Below, piece after piece: positions 1-8,415 of a stretch of 64,000 nucleotides of DNA. The notes beneath the pieces are model-generated. The model saw nothing but the letters and a program-made list of their open reading frames with translations. It made no database searches and had not been told where the DNA came from. Origin of the DNA: Candidatus Gastranaerophilales bacterium (GTDB lineage Bacteria > Cyanobacteriota > Vampirovibrionia > Gastranaerophilales > Gastranaerophilaceae). Where the stretch lies: the NCBI GenBank assembly GCA_944324455.1, contig CALUWJ010000001.1:88827-152826 (forward strand), in the 5' to 3' direction. The translations under genes were made by a program, and so were the position numbers. The first letter of the stretch is position 1. Each line of letters opens with the position of its first letter.

Positions 1-1
1 T

Positions 2-502
2 TATGTTGCAGGGATTGACATAGGCAATCTTTCGCCAAACAAAATTCCAAGCTTGAGAAGATGCATGGGCATTGTTTTTCAAGATTATAAACTACTTCAA
101 AACCACACAGTGTATGATAACATAGCTTATGTTATAAGAACAATGGGTATCTCGTCTCGCGAAATAGAATCAAGAGTAATGGGGGCATTAAAAGTTGTTG
201 GCTTAGAAGATAAATATCGCTCAAAACCTTGTGAATTATCAGGCGGCGAACAGCAAAGGGTTTCAATTGCAAGAGCAATTGTTAACGGACCTCCATTATT
301 AATTGCAGATGAACCAACGGGAAATTTAGACCCGAAAAATTCTCTTGAAGTAATGCAAATCTTAGAACAAGTTAATCAAAGAGGAATTACAATATTGGTT
401 TCCACACATGATCAAGCAATGGTAAATTATTTCAGAAAAAGAGTAATAACTCTGGACCATGGGCAAATAGTTAGAGATATACAAGCAGGAACTTATGACT
501 AG
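2..502 (+). CDS. ftsE: Cell-division ABC ATPase FtsE (5' end outside window)
   Basis: This is the ATPase subunit of the FtsEX complex, which couples ATP hydrolysis at the septum to activation of peptidoglycan hydrolases. The open frame runs through the window's left edge, so the true start and the Walker A loop lie upstream. An internal TTG at 53 opens a shorter frame but is not the start, because the preceding codons still read as FtsE (GIDIGNL..LRRCMG). Visible motifs are the Q-loop FQDYKLL, the ABC signature LSGGEQQR, Walker B LLIADEPTGNLD and the switch histidine STHD. It overlaps ftsX by 8 bases, so the two are translationally coupled. Seen: motifs and coupling. FtsE rather than LolD is inferred from the following FtsX. 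Confidence 0.93.
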   Translation, partial: YVAGIDIGNLSPNKIPSLRRCMGIVFQDYKLLQNHTVYDNIAYVIRTMGISSREIESRVMGALKVVGLEDKYRSKPCELSGGEQQRVSIARAIVNGPPLLIADEPTGNLDPKNSLEVMQILEQVNQRGITILVSTHDQAMVNYFRKRVITLDHGQIVRDIQAGTYD

Positions 503-1409
503 AAAAGTTAGAAATCAAAATCTAAAACAAAGAGTTAAATCTCACATTCCAAAAGACTGGATGAGTGAAATCAGAATTTCATACCGCATTATTATAGAAA
601 CAATTAAAGGCATTGCTCAAACGGGGCTTGTCAATATTGCAATTATTACAACAATTGCTGCTATATTAACTATTTTTGGCTCAATTTTCAGAGTTACTCT
701 GGCTGTTAATTCTTTTGTTAACTCAATGGGTTCAGCTCTTGAAGTAAGCGCTTATTTATCTGAAAACGCAAATATAAATGAAACAATTACAAAAGCCAGA
801 GAATTAGAACATGTCAAAAAAGTAACATATATTTCAAAAGATACATCATGGGCGGAATTTAAAAAAGAAATTGATGTTCCCGATATCAATAACCCCTTGC
901 CTGATACTTTACATGTCAAGCTTGACAGCACAAAAAATATTAATGTTGTAATGAACAATTTAAAGAAAATTGATGGTATTAATGATACAAGTTATGCAAA
1001 AGATTTAGTAGAAAAATTTGAAATGGTTAATGCAATTATCAATACCGCTACACTTGTATTTGTTGTTATAGTCTGCATTTTAACCATAGCTATAATTAAC
1101 AACACAATTGAGCTTGTTATTCAATCAAGAAAAGAAGAAATTGAAATTATGCGCTTAATGGGTGTATCAAATTGGTATATTAAAACGCCATTAATATTAC
1201 AAGGGGCGATTTATGGCTTTTTGGGTGCATTAATTGCCACAATTCCGGTTAATATCGTGCAAAAATATATCATAAAAATGCATGAATTTTTCATGATTTC
1301 AATTGACCCAATGGCACAATTTACCGTACTATTTAGTGTATTAACTCTTGGAGTTGCATTTAGTTCGATAGGAAGTTTCTTGAGTATAAAGAAACACTTA
1401 CAGGTATAA
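495..1409 (+). CDS. ftsX: Cell-division permease-like protein FtsX
   Basis: Membrane partner of FtsE, 304 aa. Hydrophobic segments sit at about residues 45-68, 185-208, 232-252 and 275-298, with one large extracytoplasmic loop between the first two. That is the FtsX topology (cytoplasmic N-terminus, four helices). The loop normally binds a periplasmic hydrolase or its regulator; no hydrolase gene is adjacent here. The motif EEIEIMRLMGVSNWYIK before the third helix is the family's conserved coupling region. The ATG at 495 overlaps the ftsE stop. Length is normal for the family. Confidence 0.93.
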   Translation: MTRKVRNQNLKQRVKSHIPKDWMSEIRISYRIIIETIKGIAQTGLVNIAIITTIAAILTIFGSIFRVTLAVNSFVNSMGSALEVSAYLSENANINETITKARELEHVKKVTYISKDTSWAEFKKEIDVPDINNPLPDTLHVKLDSTKNINVVMNNLKKIDGINDTSYAKDLVEKFEMVNAIINTATLVFVVIVCILTIAIINNTIELVIQSRKEEIEIMRLMGVSNWYIKTPLILQGAIYGFLGALIATIPVNIVQKYIIKMHEFFMISIDPMAQFTVLFSVLTLGVAFSSIGSFLSIKKHLQV

Positions 1410-1413
1410 AATT

Positions 1414-2244
1414 ATGATGAACAATAACCCTAATAAACTTGATCCGCAACAATTGGCAGCCGAATTCAAAGAAATTCCCCCTATGCCAAACGTTATGATA
1501 AAAGCACTAAACATTATAAAAAACCCTGCAACCGGTATAGCAGAGCTCGCAAAAATCATGCAAGTCGATCAAGCTATTTCAACAAAAACACTTAGTCTTG
1601 TTAATTCAGCTTTTTATGGCTTCAGACAACAAATCACATCAATCAATAAAGCTTTAGTTGTTTTAGGTATGATGAAAGCCAAAAACATAATCATGAGTTT
1701 AGCTCTTAAACAAATGATGACAGCACAGGGCAGCCGCGAATTATGGGAGCATTCTATTAAATGTGCTGTTGCAGCTGAAATTTTAGCAAAAGAATACAAA
1801 GTAATTAATCCTGATGATGCTTTTGTTATTGCATTTTTACACGACATTGGAAAAATACTTTTAAATTCAAAAAATCCTCTTAAATATTCAAAAGTGAGAT
1901 ACTTAGCATCTCAAGGTAATGTGGATTTAGTTGAAGTTGAAGATATGCAGTTTGGAACAAATCACTGCGTACTGGGTGCTTTGATATCTAAAAAATGGCA
2001 ATTGCCCGTTATTTTAACAAATTGCATAAGATACCATCATGACCCCTTGCAAAGTTCACTTCCAACAGTTTGCGGAATCATATATTGCGCTGATAGATTA
2101 GTTCAAAACACAATACCTACACCTCTTTTAGATCCTAAAATTATGAACAAGATGGATTTTTCAATTAATGACCCTGTTGCACTAAGAGAAACAATCTTAG
2201 CTAAAGCAACAATTTTCCTAAAAGAAATGTCTTCTCCAAATTAA
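1414..2244 (+). CDS. HDOD-domain signalling protein
   Basis: A 276-aa soluble protein that is almost entirely an HDOD domain, the non-catalytic relative of HD phosphohydrolases used in bacterial signalling. The diagnostic stretch IPPMPNVMIKALNII near residue 20 opens the domain, and AFLHDIGKILL around residue 140 retains an HD pair. The gene starts 4 bases after ftsX, so it is probably co-transcribed with ftsEX. It has no receiver or GGDEF partner domain. Its 3' end overlaps the convergent phosphohexomutase gene by 4 bases. Role unknown; a regulatory function is inferred from the family only. Confidence 0.85.
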   Translation: MMNNNPNKLDPQQLAAEFKEIPPMPNVMIKALNIIKNPATGIAELAKIMQVDQAISTKTLSLVNSAFYGFRQQITSINKALVVLGMMKAKNIIMSLALKQMMTAQGSRELWEHSIKCAVAAEILAKEYKVINPDDAFVIAFLHDIGKILLNSKNPLKYSKVRYLASQGNVDLVEVEDMQFGTNHCVLGALISKKWQLPVILTNCIRYHHDPLQSSLPTVCGIIYCADRLVQNTIPTPLLDPKIMNKMDFSINDPVALRETILAKATIFLKEMSSPN

Positions 2245-3614
2245 ATATTTTCATTAATGAATTTTTTAATTTCATCAATATAAGATAATTTATCGGATTC
2301 TATATAAAATCTTAAAAGCGGTTCTGTTCCGCTCTTTCTAATCAAAAGAGAGGTTAAACCGTCATTTAAAAATAACTTTATACCATCCAATTCTAATTTT
2401 TCTTTAATGTCAAAAGAGGCGATTTTATCAAAATGTTTAAATTTTTCTTGAATTTCTAAAACTTTTTTATCATCATTCAATTTTACATCAACTCTATCAG
2501 TATAAAATTTTGAGCCGATAAATTCATTTATCTCATCAACCAGTTGATTTAGAGTCTTGTTTTCTTTTGCAAGCATTTCAATAATTAATAAATTAGCAAA
2601 TAATCCGTCTTTTTCAGGGATATGTTCACCAACAGATAAACCGCCTGAGTCTTCTCCTGCTAAAATTGTTTCATTATTTCTCATTTTCTCGGATAGCCAT
2701 TTAAAACCAACAGGAGTTGTTATGGTTTTAACATTTAATTTTTTTGCAGTAGCTTCAACAGCATTTGATACACCAACTGTTTTTATCATTGCACCCTTTT
2801 TACCTTTTGAAACAAGATATTTTAAAAGCATAGCAAGAATAATATTAGGGCTGATATAATTTCCTTTTTCATCAATTACACCATATCTATCGGCATCGCC
2901 ATCATTTGCAACAACTATATAACCATCTTTTTTATGCTTCATAAATTTTTCTTTCGGCTCAGGCAATCCACCGCCAAAATCTGAAGAATGAAACATATTA
3001 AAACTTTCATATTTTATATTGTGTTTATCTAAAATTTTATCAAAATAACCGATTGAAGCACTATATAAACCATCATAAATTATCTTAGGCTGATTTTTTT
3101 TGATAACATCAAAATCAATAATACTTTCAAGATGTTTAAAATAATTTTCTTCTAAATTTGTTTCAATTATTTCTCCTTCTTGTTTTAATTCAATTTCTTT
3201 ATCTAAATATTTTAAAATTTCATCAGTTATTTCTTTTGTTGCAGGTCCGGCATAATCAGGAATAAATTTAATTCCTTGATATTCTTTTGGATTATGCGAA
3301 GCAGTAAACATTATTGCACCGATTGAATTTGGATAATATTTAGCGCAATAAGCTACAATGGGAGTTGGGACAACTTTTTTAGATAAAATTACCCTAAAAC
3401 CATATTTTTTTAATAATTCAGCACTAAAACAAGCAAAATCTCTTGCCATGAATCTTGGATCATAACCAACTATAATAGTATTTTTATTTGTCTTTAGATT
3501 TTTAATATATAAACTTATCGCTTTTATAATTCTTTCCACTGTTTCATAAGTGAAATCACGGGCAATTATTCCCCTAAAACCATCTGTGCCGAATTTAATA
3601 ATTGTTTTTTGCAT
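2241..3614 (-). CDS. Phosphoglucomutase/phosphomannomutase family protein
   Basis: Alpha-D-phosphohexomutase of 457 aa, which interconverts 1- and 6-phosphosugars. Motifs: FGTDGFRG at the N-terminus, the phosphoserine loop TASHNPKEYQGIK, the metal loop DGDADRYG, the sugar loop GEDSGGLS, and the phosphate-binding RKSGTEPLLRFYIE near the C-terminus. I chose the ATG at 3614 (MQKTII) because AGGAGA lies just upstream of it; the upstream ATG at 3635 adds seven residues with no family counterpart. Substrate (glucose, mannose or glucosamine phosphate) cannot be decided from sequence. It stands alone, convergent with the HDOD gene and divergent from the activase gene. Confidence 0.9.
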   Translation of the reverse strand: MQKTIIKFGTDGFRGIIARDFTYETVERIIKAISLYIKNLKTNKNTIIVGYDPRFMARDFACFSAELLKKYGFRVILSKKVVPTPIVAYCAKYYPNSIGAIMFTASHNPKEYQGIKFIPDYAGPATKEITDEILKYLDKEIELKQEGEIIETNLEENYFKHLESIIDFDVIKKNQPKIIYDGLYSASIGYFDKILDKHNIKYESFNMFHSSDFGGGLPEPKEKFMKHKKDGYIVVANDGDADRYGVIDEKGNYISPNIILAMLLKYLVSKGKKGAMIKTVGVSNAVEATAKKLNVKTITTPVGFKWLSEKMRNNETILAGEDSGGLSVGEHIPEKDGLFANLLIIEMLAKENKTLNQLVDEINEFIGSKFYTDRVDVKLNDDKKVLEIQEKFKHFDKIASFDIKEKLELDGIKLFLNDGLTSLLIRKSGTEPLLRFYIESDKLSYIDEIKKFINENI

Positions 3615-3696
3615 AATTTCTCCTATGAAAATCATTATAGCTTAAAAATTAAAAGTTTTTGTTCAAAAATTATTTTTGTAATACAATGGATTTGTT

Positions 3697-4707
3697 ATGA
3701 TGAAAGTTTATTTAGGAATTGATGTAGGTTCCGTTACTACAAAAATCGCATTAGTTGATGAAAACGGTAAACACGTAGATAGTTATATGACACGCACTGC
3801 AGGTCAACCTGTAATAGCGGTTCAAAAATGTCTTGATAATTTATTATCACAAGCTCAAGGTAGAGAATATGAAGTTTGCGCAGTAGGTACAACAGGCTCA
3901 GGCAGGAATTTAGCCGGAGCTTTAGTGGGTGCTGATGTAATTAAAAATGAAATAACAGCACATGCTGTTGCTGCAAGCTCAGCCATTCCAAACGTACAAA
4001 CAATTCTTGAAATTGGCGGACAAGATTCAAAAATTATTATCTTAAGAGACGGTATAGTAACCGATTTTGCAATGAATACAGTTTGTGCAGCCGGCACAGG
4101 AAGCTTTCTGGACCACCAAGCACAAAGACTAAATGTTGATATCAAGGATTTTGGCGATATTGCACTTAAATCTAAATCACCTGCAAGAATTGCAGGACGT
4201 TGCGGAGTATTTGCCGAATCCGATTTAATTCACAAACAGCAATTAGGCTATGCTGTTGAAGATTTGTTATATGGTTTATGTCAGGCTTTAGTTAGAAACT
4301 ATATTTCTAATCTTGCACTTGGCAAAGACTTATTGCCTTGTATATCTTTCCAAGGCGGTGTTGCAACAAATAAAGGCATGGTTAAAGCTTTTGAAGAAGC
4401 ATTGGGTCATGAAATCATAGTTCCGCAAAACCATCAAACTATGGGCGCAATAGGAGCGGCCATGCTTGCTATGGAACATCATCAATTTACAAACCAAAAA
4501 ACAAAATTCAAAGGTTGGACAATAAAAGACCTTGAATTCCATTCTATAACTTGTTCTTGTACAGGATGTTCAAATAATTGCGAAGTTATTACCATTTTAG
4601 AAGGCAAAGAGCAGCAAAATAGAGAAGAAATCAAAAAGATTTCAGACATCAAAGGCAATATCATTGCTCGTTGGGGCGGCACTTGCGGCAGATGGGATAT
4701 TAATTAA
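3697..4707 (+). CDS. BadF/BadG/BcrA/BcrD-type CoA-enzyme activase
   Basis: ASKHA-fold ATPase that in characterised relatives drives low-potential electron transfer to 2-hydroxyacyl-CoA dehydratases or benzoyl-CoA reductases. Motifs: GIDVGSVTTKIALVD (phosphate-1), GGQDSKII, the cluster-ligand region NTVCAAGTGSFLD, AGRCGVFAESD, and GGVATNKGMVKA. The iron-sulfur ligands would be the cysteines in NTVCAAG and AGRCGVF. Unusually, a C-terminal tail carries a further cluster CSCTGCSNNC and ends in CGRWD. That tail resembles the linker of the larger activase-DUF2229 fusions, but the fusion partner is missing here. No dehydratase subunits lie nearby. 336 aa; ATGs at 3697 and 3700 are both possible. Confidence 0.88.
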   Translation: MMKVYLGIDVGSVTTKIALVDENGKHVDSYMTRTAGQPVIAVQKCLDNLLSQAQGREYEVCAVGTTGSGRNLAGALVGADVIKNEITAHAVAASSAIPNVQTILEIGGQDSKIIILRDGIVTDFAMNTVCAAGTGSFLDHQAQRLNVDIKDFGDIALKSKSPARIAGRCGVFAESDLIHKQQLGYAVEDLLYGLCQALVRNYISNLALGKDLLPCISFQGGVATNKGMVKAFEEALGHEIIVPQNHQTMGAIGAAMLAMEHHQFTNQKTKFKGWTIKDLEFHSITCSCTGCSNNCEVITILEGKEQQNREEIKKISDIKGNIIARWGGTCGRWDIN

Positions 4708-4708
4708 C

Positions 4709-5497
4709 CTAACCTATCTTTATTGTTCTTATTGAAGATAACAAAAATTTAGTATATTCATCTAAAGGATTATCAAAGAGTTGTTGAGTTTCTCTGAACT
4801 CAACAATTTCGCCTTTGTTCATAACAGCAATTTTATCGCTTAAATATCTTACAAGATTTAAATCATGCGAGATAAATAAAATAGTTAAATTCAATTTTTT
4901 TCTCAAATCAATTAAAAGATTAACAATGGAAGCACAAATGCTAACATCAAGCGCACTAACAGGCTCATCCGCCACAATGAACTTAGGTTTTAAAATTAAA
5001 GCTCTTGCAATTGCAATTCTTTGCCTTTGCCCTCCCGAAAATTCATGAGGATATTTTTCTAAATCCGCTTTTGAAATTCCTACAAGCTCAATTATTTCAT
5101 CTATTCTTTCTTTTTTATTTTTTTCTTTGTGGATAATTAAAGGTTCTAAAAGCGTGTCTTTTATTTTCATCTTAGGATTTAAGCTTGAATAGGGATTTTG
5201 AAAAATCATTTGAATTTTTTTTCTATATTCAAAAGTTTCTTTTTTATCTAATTTTAAAATATTTTGATTTTCAAAATAAATTTCACCTTTTTCAGGAGTA
5301 ATCAATTTTAAAATACAATTTGCTAAAGTTGATTTGCCGCACCCTGATTCGCCAACCAAAGAAACAATCTCGCCTTTTTTTATATCCAGATTTATATTTT
5401 TTAAAACAAGCGCAGAGTCCTTTTTGGGGCTCAAAAAGGACTCCTCAATTTTATATGTTTTTTCTAAATTTTTAATTGAAATTAAAGTATCGTTCAT
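4709..5497 (-). CDS. OppF/DppF-type ABC transporter ATP-binding protein (orphan)
   Basis: ATPase of 262 aa in the oligopeptide/dipeptide importer class. Walker A GESGCGKS, Q-loop IFQNPYSSLNP (diagnostic for the OppD/F group), signature FSGGQRQR, Walker B FIVADEPVSALD, switch histidine FISHD. It begins 7 bases after the sigma-factor stop, so it is probably the second gene of that operon. No permease, binding protein or OppD partner is in the window, which makes it an orphan. Its 3' end meets the convergent activase gene with a one-base gap. Substrate unknown. Confidence 0.88.
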   Translation of the reverse strand: MNDTLISIKNLEKTYKIEESFLSPKKDSALVLKNINLDIKKGEIVSLVGESGCGKSTLANCILKLITPEKGEIYFENQNILKLDKKETFEYRKKIQMIFQNPYSSLNPKMKIKDTLLEPLIIHKEKNKKERIDEIIELVGISKADLEKYPHEFSGGQRQRIAIARALILKPKFIVADEPVSALDVSICASIVNLLIDLRKKLNLTILFISHDLNLVRYLSDKIAVMNKGEIVEFRETQQLFDNPLDEYTKFLLSSIRTIKIG

Positions 5498-5504
5498 TAT
5501 TTAA

Positions 5505-6425
5505 TTATACCAGATATTCTTTAAGATATTGCGTTTCTTCAGATTTTCTTAATTTTTTCAAACTCTCCATTTCAATTTGTCTTATTCTTTCTTTTGAAAA
5601 ACCTAAAATATTCCCCAACTCCTCCAGTGTCCTTACTTTTCTGTTGTCGATACCAAACCTGTTTAAGATAATAAATCTTTCTCTGTTATTTAATAAATCC
5701 AGTGCACAATTGATATCTTTTTTAAAATCAATTTTTTCAATTCTCTGATTTGGTGCATTTTCAACGGTGTCCGCTATATAATCCTCTAAAGATAAATCTT
5801 GAGCAACTGGTGTATCAAAACTAATCGGTTCTTTAATTATTGATTCTTTTGTTATTTTTATTTTTTTTACTGTTGTTTTTAAATATTGTGCAAGTTCTTC
5901 ATCAGTAGGTTCTCTACCTAAATCAACGCTTAATTTTATCATTGCCTTTTTAAGATTTCTGATTTTATCACCCATATGAACAGGTATCCTAATCGAACGA
6001 GAGCTGTTTGCAATGGCTCTTATTATGGTTTGTTTTATCCACCAAGTTGCATAGGTTGAAAATTTAAATCCTTTTTTATAGTCAAATCTGCTTGCAGCTT
6101 TAATTAAACCCAAAGAACCCTCTTGCACTAAATCCATAAACAAAATTCCCTGTCCTGTGTATTTTTTTGCTATTGATATAACCAATCTTAAATTTGCCTG
6201 AATTAACTTCTTTTGAGCAATCAGGGCTTCTTTTTTTGTTCCCTCCTTTATTTTTCTTCCGATTTCTTTTTCATCATCTCTACTCAAAAGCTTAATCCTG
6301 CTTATATCTTTTAAATACATTTGAAGAACTTCATCTTTATTTGCTATTACATTAAACGTTTTTATTTCATCTTGTTCTTCTTTTTCATTAACATCCATAA
6401 ACTCATAATTATACTCAGCATTCAT
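5505..6425 (-). CDS. RNA polymerase sigma-70 factor, RpoD/SigA-like (group 1 or 2)
   Basis: 306-aa sigma factor. Region 1.2 is seen at about residues 30-65 ([20 protein letters not shown]). Region 2 contains [16 protein letters not shown], the core-binding [10 protein letters not shown] and the -10 recognition helix [13 protein letters not shown]. Region 4 ends in a helix-turn-helix [20 protein letters not shown]. Region 1.1 is absent, and the protein is shorter than a typical principal sigma. It therefore may be an alternative group 2 factor, as is common in cyanobacteria, or a compact primary one. Followed immediately by an ABC ATPase gene. The TATAAT-like -10 boxes noted elsewhere in the window would fit a sigma of this class. 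Confidence 0.9.
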   Translation of the reverse strand: MNAEYNYEFMDVNEKEEQDEIKTFNVIANKDEVLQMYLKDISRIKLLSRDDEKEIGRKIKEGTKKEALIAQKKLIQANLRLVISIAKKYTGQGILFMDLVQEGSLGLIKAASRFDYKKGFKFSTYATWWIKQTIIRAIANSSRSIRIPVHMGDKIRNLKKAMIKLSVDLGREPTDEELAQYLKTTVKKIKITKESIIKEPISFDTPVAQDLSLEDYIADTVENAPNQRIEKIDFKKDINCALDLLNNRERFIILNRFGIDNRKVRTLEELGNILGFSKERIRQIEMESLKKLRKSEETQYLKEYLV

Positions 6426-6581
6426 CCTACAACTCCATCAACTGTCCTCATTTCTTTTGACGAATGTTTTAAAAGATTGTTTCATTATGTTAATTTTTGT
6501 AAATCTGTACTATAAATTTAGCAAAATTTTTTAGGGTTTATTTTTTTTGATGTTAATATTGTTAAGGAAATGGTTTTTAAT

Positions 6582-7757
6582 ATGATTACACCTATTAGAT
6601 TTTCGGCAAATTACGCAAAAGGCGATGAGGAAGTTTTAGAAATACCTTCATGGGTAAATGAGCCATATAGACTAAAAAGACAACAAAAACTTCAAAGACA
6701 ACCTGTTGAAGATGTTTATGTAAAAACATATCCAAACAAAAAATCAACAAGACGTAACGACGCTTATTATGCAAAAAGAAATGAGCTTGCCATAAAACAA
6801 TTAGCTGCCATCGGTATTGCAACCATGGCAATGATAGGTGCAGTTATAATCCCCACAGCAGTAAAATCAGGAGACAAAAAAGAAGAAACTTCTTCATCAA
6901 ATATAATTTCAGAAGCTTACAACGAAAGCTTTGAACCCGTAGAAGAATATTTAGCAAAAGCTCCTGAAGTTCCTGAACCTGCCGTTGAAGTTATGCCAAT
7001 AGAATCAATCAAAGATGAAATTTCCAAGGTTGAAGAACCATCAGAAGGAACCATTGAAAGTTCAGAAATGATTGATGAAATATCTGAAAATTATAAAACC
7101 TCAGATGAAACAGAAACAATAGAATCAAGCGAGACAACAGCTTCAGAACTTGAAGAATCGTCACAAGAAACTATTGAAAGTTCAGAAATGATTGATGAAA
7201 CATCCGATGAAATCGATAGTGAAATAAATAACCAAACCTACAATATACCTGATTTTGAGATTAATTTATCACAAGAACAAGCAAACTCTCTTGAAGCATT
7301 TTTAGACAATTGGAACAATAATAGAGATATTTATGAACAAACCTCGCAATTAACAAATGTTCCTGCGGAATTGATTGCAGCAATTCATTGGCGTGAAAGC
7401 ACGGGCGATTTTGGCGCATGCCTGCACAATGGAGCTGATATAGGTAACACAATAGATACACACGAAGGCCCAAAAGTATTTTACTCTTGGCAAGATTCAG
7501 CTATTGACGCCTTAACTAATTACGGCGGAAATCCTGATGATATTATAGAAAACGATTTTCAATCATATTGCGATTACGCAGAACACTATAACGGAATGGG
7601 GTATAGCTTATATCAAAATATGAACAGTCCTTATGTATGGGCAGGCACTGATAAATACACAAGTGGAAAATATGTTCAAGACGGACACTTTGACCCAAAC
7701 GCAAAAGATAAACAAATTGGCGTTGCCGTTATGCTTAAAGCATTACTTGATGCATAA
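6582..7757 (+). CDS. Membrane-anchored protein with C-terminal lysozyme-like domain
   Basis: About 391 aa. It begins with the short motif IRFSANY, then a basic stretch and one hydrophobic helix (IKQLAAIGIATMAMIGAVII). A Ser/Glu-rich extracytoplasmic linker follows, containing a near-repeat of TIESSEMIDE, then a C-terminal globular domain. That domain (VPAELIAAIHWRESTGDFGACLHNGADIG) looks like the lysozyme/transglycosylase-like fold, with Glu of WRES as candidate catalytic acid, so it may cut peptidoglycan. The start is uncertain. ATG 6570 sits directly on AAGGAA, leaving no spacing; ATG 6582 gives an N-terminus like the other motif-bearing proteins and is preferred. Function is inference. Confidence 0.68.
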   Translation: MITPIRFSANYAKGDEEVLEIPSWVNEPYRLKRQQKLQRQPVEDVYVKTYPNKKSTRRNDAYYAKRNELAIKQLAAIGIATMAMIGAVIIPTAVKSGDKKEETSSSNIISEAYNESFEPVEEYLAKAPEVPEPAVEVMPIESIKDEISKVEEPSEGTIESSEMIDEISENYKTSDETETIESSETTASELEESSQETIESSEMIDETSDEIDSEINNQTYNIPDFEINLSQEQANSLEAFLDNWNNNRDIYEQTSQLTNVPAELIAAIHWRESTGDFGACLHNGADIGNTIDTHEGPKVFYSWQDSAIDALTNYGGNPDDIIENDFQSYCDYAEHYNGMGYSLYQNMNSPYVWAGTDKYTSGKYVQDGHFDPNAKDKQIGVAVMLKALLDA

Positions 7758-7805
7758 TTAATTTATATTTTTTTACAATTATATTTCTTTTTTATAAATT
7801 AATGA

Positions 7806-7811
7806 TATAAT
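7806..7811 (+). promoter_or_regulatory. Candidate -10 box of the rimP-nusA operon
   Basis: A perfect TATAAT lies about 90 bases before the rimP start. I see no convincing -35 box at 16-18 bases spacing. It would produce a leader of roughly 85 nt that contains the hairpins at 7855-7894. Confidence 0.4.
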
Positions 7812-7817
7812 TAAACT

Positions 7818-7896
7818 GTGAATTTTTCACACTGGTTTTTATAAGTATAAAACTGGGACGCACGAACAACGCTGCGTTCCTGTTTTGTATCAGGGA
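7818..7896 (+). promoter_or_regulatory. Structured rimP-nusA leader with overlapping hairpins
   Basis: Three inverted repeats lie upstream of rimP: GTGAA/TTCAC at 7818-7830; GGGACGCA (7855-7862) with TGCGTTCC (7873-7880), an 8-bp stem with one G-U pair; and CCTG (7879-7882) with CAGG (7891-7894). The last stem covers the AGGGA ribosome-binding site of rimP, and its 5' arm shares two bases with the preceding stem, so the two cannot fully form together. This looks like a translational or attenuation switch. NusA operons are autoregulated in other bacteria, but no specific RNA family is claimed. Confidence 0.4.
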
Positions 7897-7902
7897 TAAA
7901 GT

Positions 7903-8415
7903 ATGAAAGAAATTTTTAATAAAAAAGAAGTTATTGAAACAATAATTCCCGTAATTGAAAATACAGCAATGAGATATGGGCTTATCCCCATTGAAATTTC
8001 ACTGGAGAAAGAAAACGGCAAATGGTTTTTAAGAATTTTTATTTATTCTAATGACCACAATGTATCACATCTTGATTGCGAAAACATTTCTCGAAGCTTA
8101 GGAGATATGCTTGATGAGTTAATTCCTTTTAAATATTATCTTGAAGTATCATCTCCGGGGTTAGACAGAAAATTCAAATCAGAAAAAGAATATATTATTT
8201 TTAAAGGTCACGATGTAATAATAAAGCTTAAAAATTCTATTGATGGAATTATTGATAAAACCCTTGAAGCAAAACTTCTCGATTATAATGAAAGTTTTGG
8301 AATAAAAATCAAATATGAAAATAATGAATTTATTATCCCCCTAGAAAAAATTCATTCTACAAAACTAAACGATAAAATTCAAATAAACAAAAATAAAGGA
8401 GAAGACGATGATTAA
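7903..8415 (+). CDS. rimP: Ribosome maturation factor RimP
   Basis: 170 aa, 30S-subunit assembly factor. The family core is visible: an N-terminal alpha/beta domain ending in the diagnostic LDCENISRSLGDMLDE and YYLEVSSPGLDRKFKSEKEY, followed by an Sm-like C-terminal beta domain. It overlaps nusA by 8 bases, the usual rimP-nusA order. The start ATG at 7903 follows AGGGA with good spacing. Possibly regulated by the leader hairpins described separately. Confidence 0.95.
   Translation: MKEIFNKKEVIETIIPVIENTAMRYGLIPIEISLEKENGKWFLRIFIYSNDHNVSHLDCENISRSLGDMLDELIPFKYYLEVSSPGLDRKFKSEKEYIIFKGHDVIIKLKNSIDGIIDKTLEAKLLDYNESFGIKIKYENNEFIIPLEKIHSTKLNDKIQINKNKGEDDD

Noticed and set aside
53..55. TTG at 53 as the start of the ATPase gene
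   Set aside because: The reading frame upstream to base 2 still encodes FtsE sequence, so the gene is truncated by the window edge rather than starting here.
752..958. Minus-strand 68-aa frame in ftsX
   Set aside because: Antisense of the FtsX extracytoplasmic loop; no start context or neighbours.
2557..2859. 100-aa plus-strand frame inside the phosphohexomutase gene
   Set aside because: Antisense to conserved motifs (GEDSGGLS and others) of the mutase; hydrophobic composition arises from the opposite strand.
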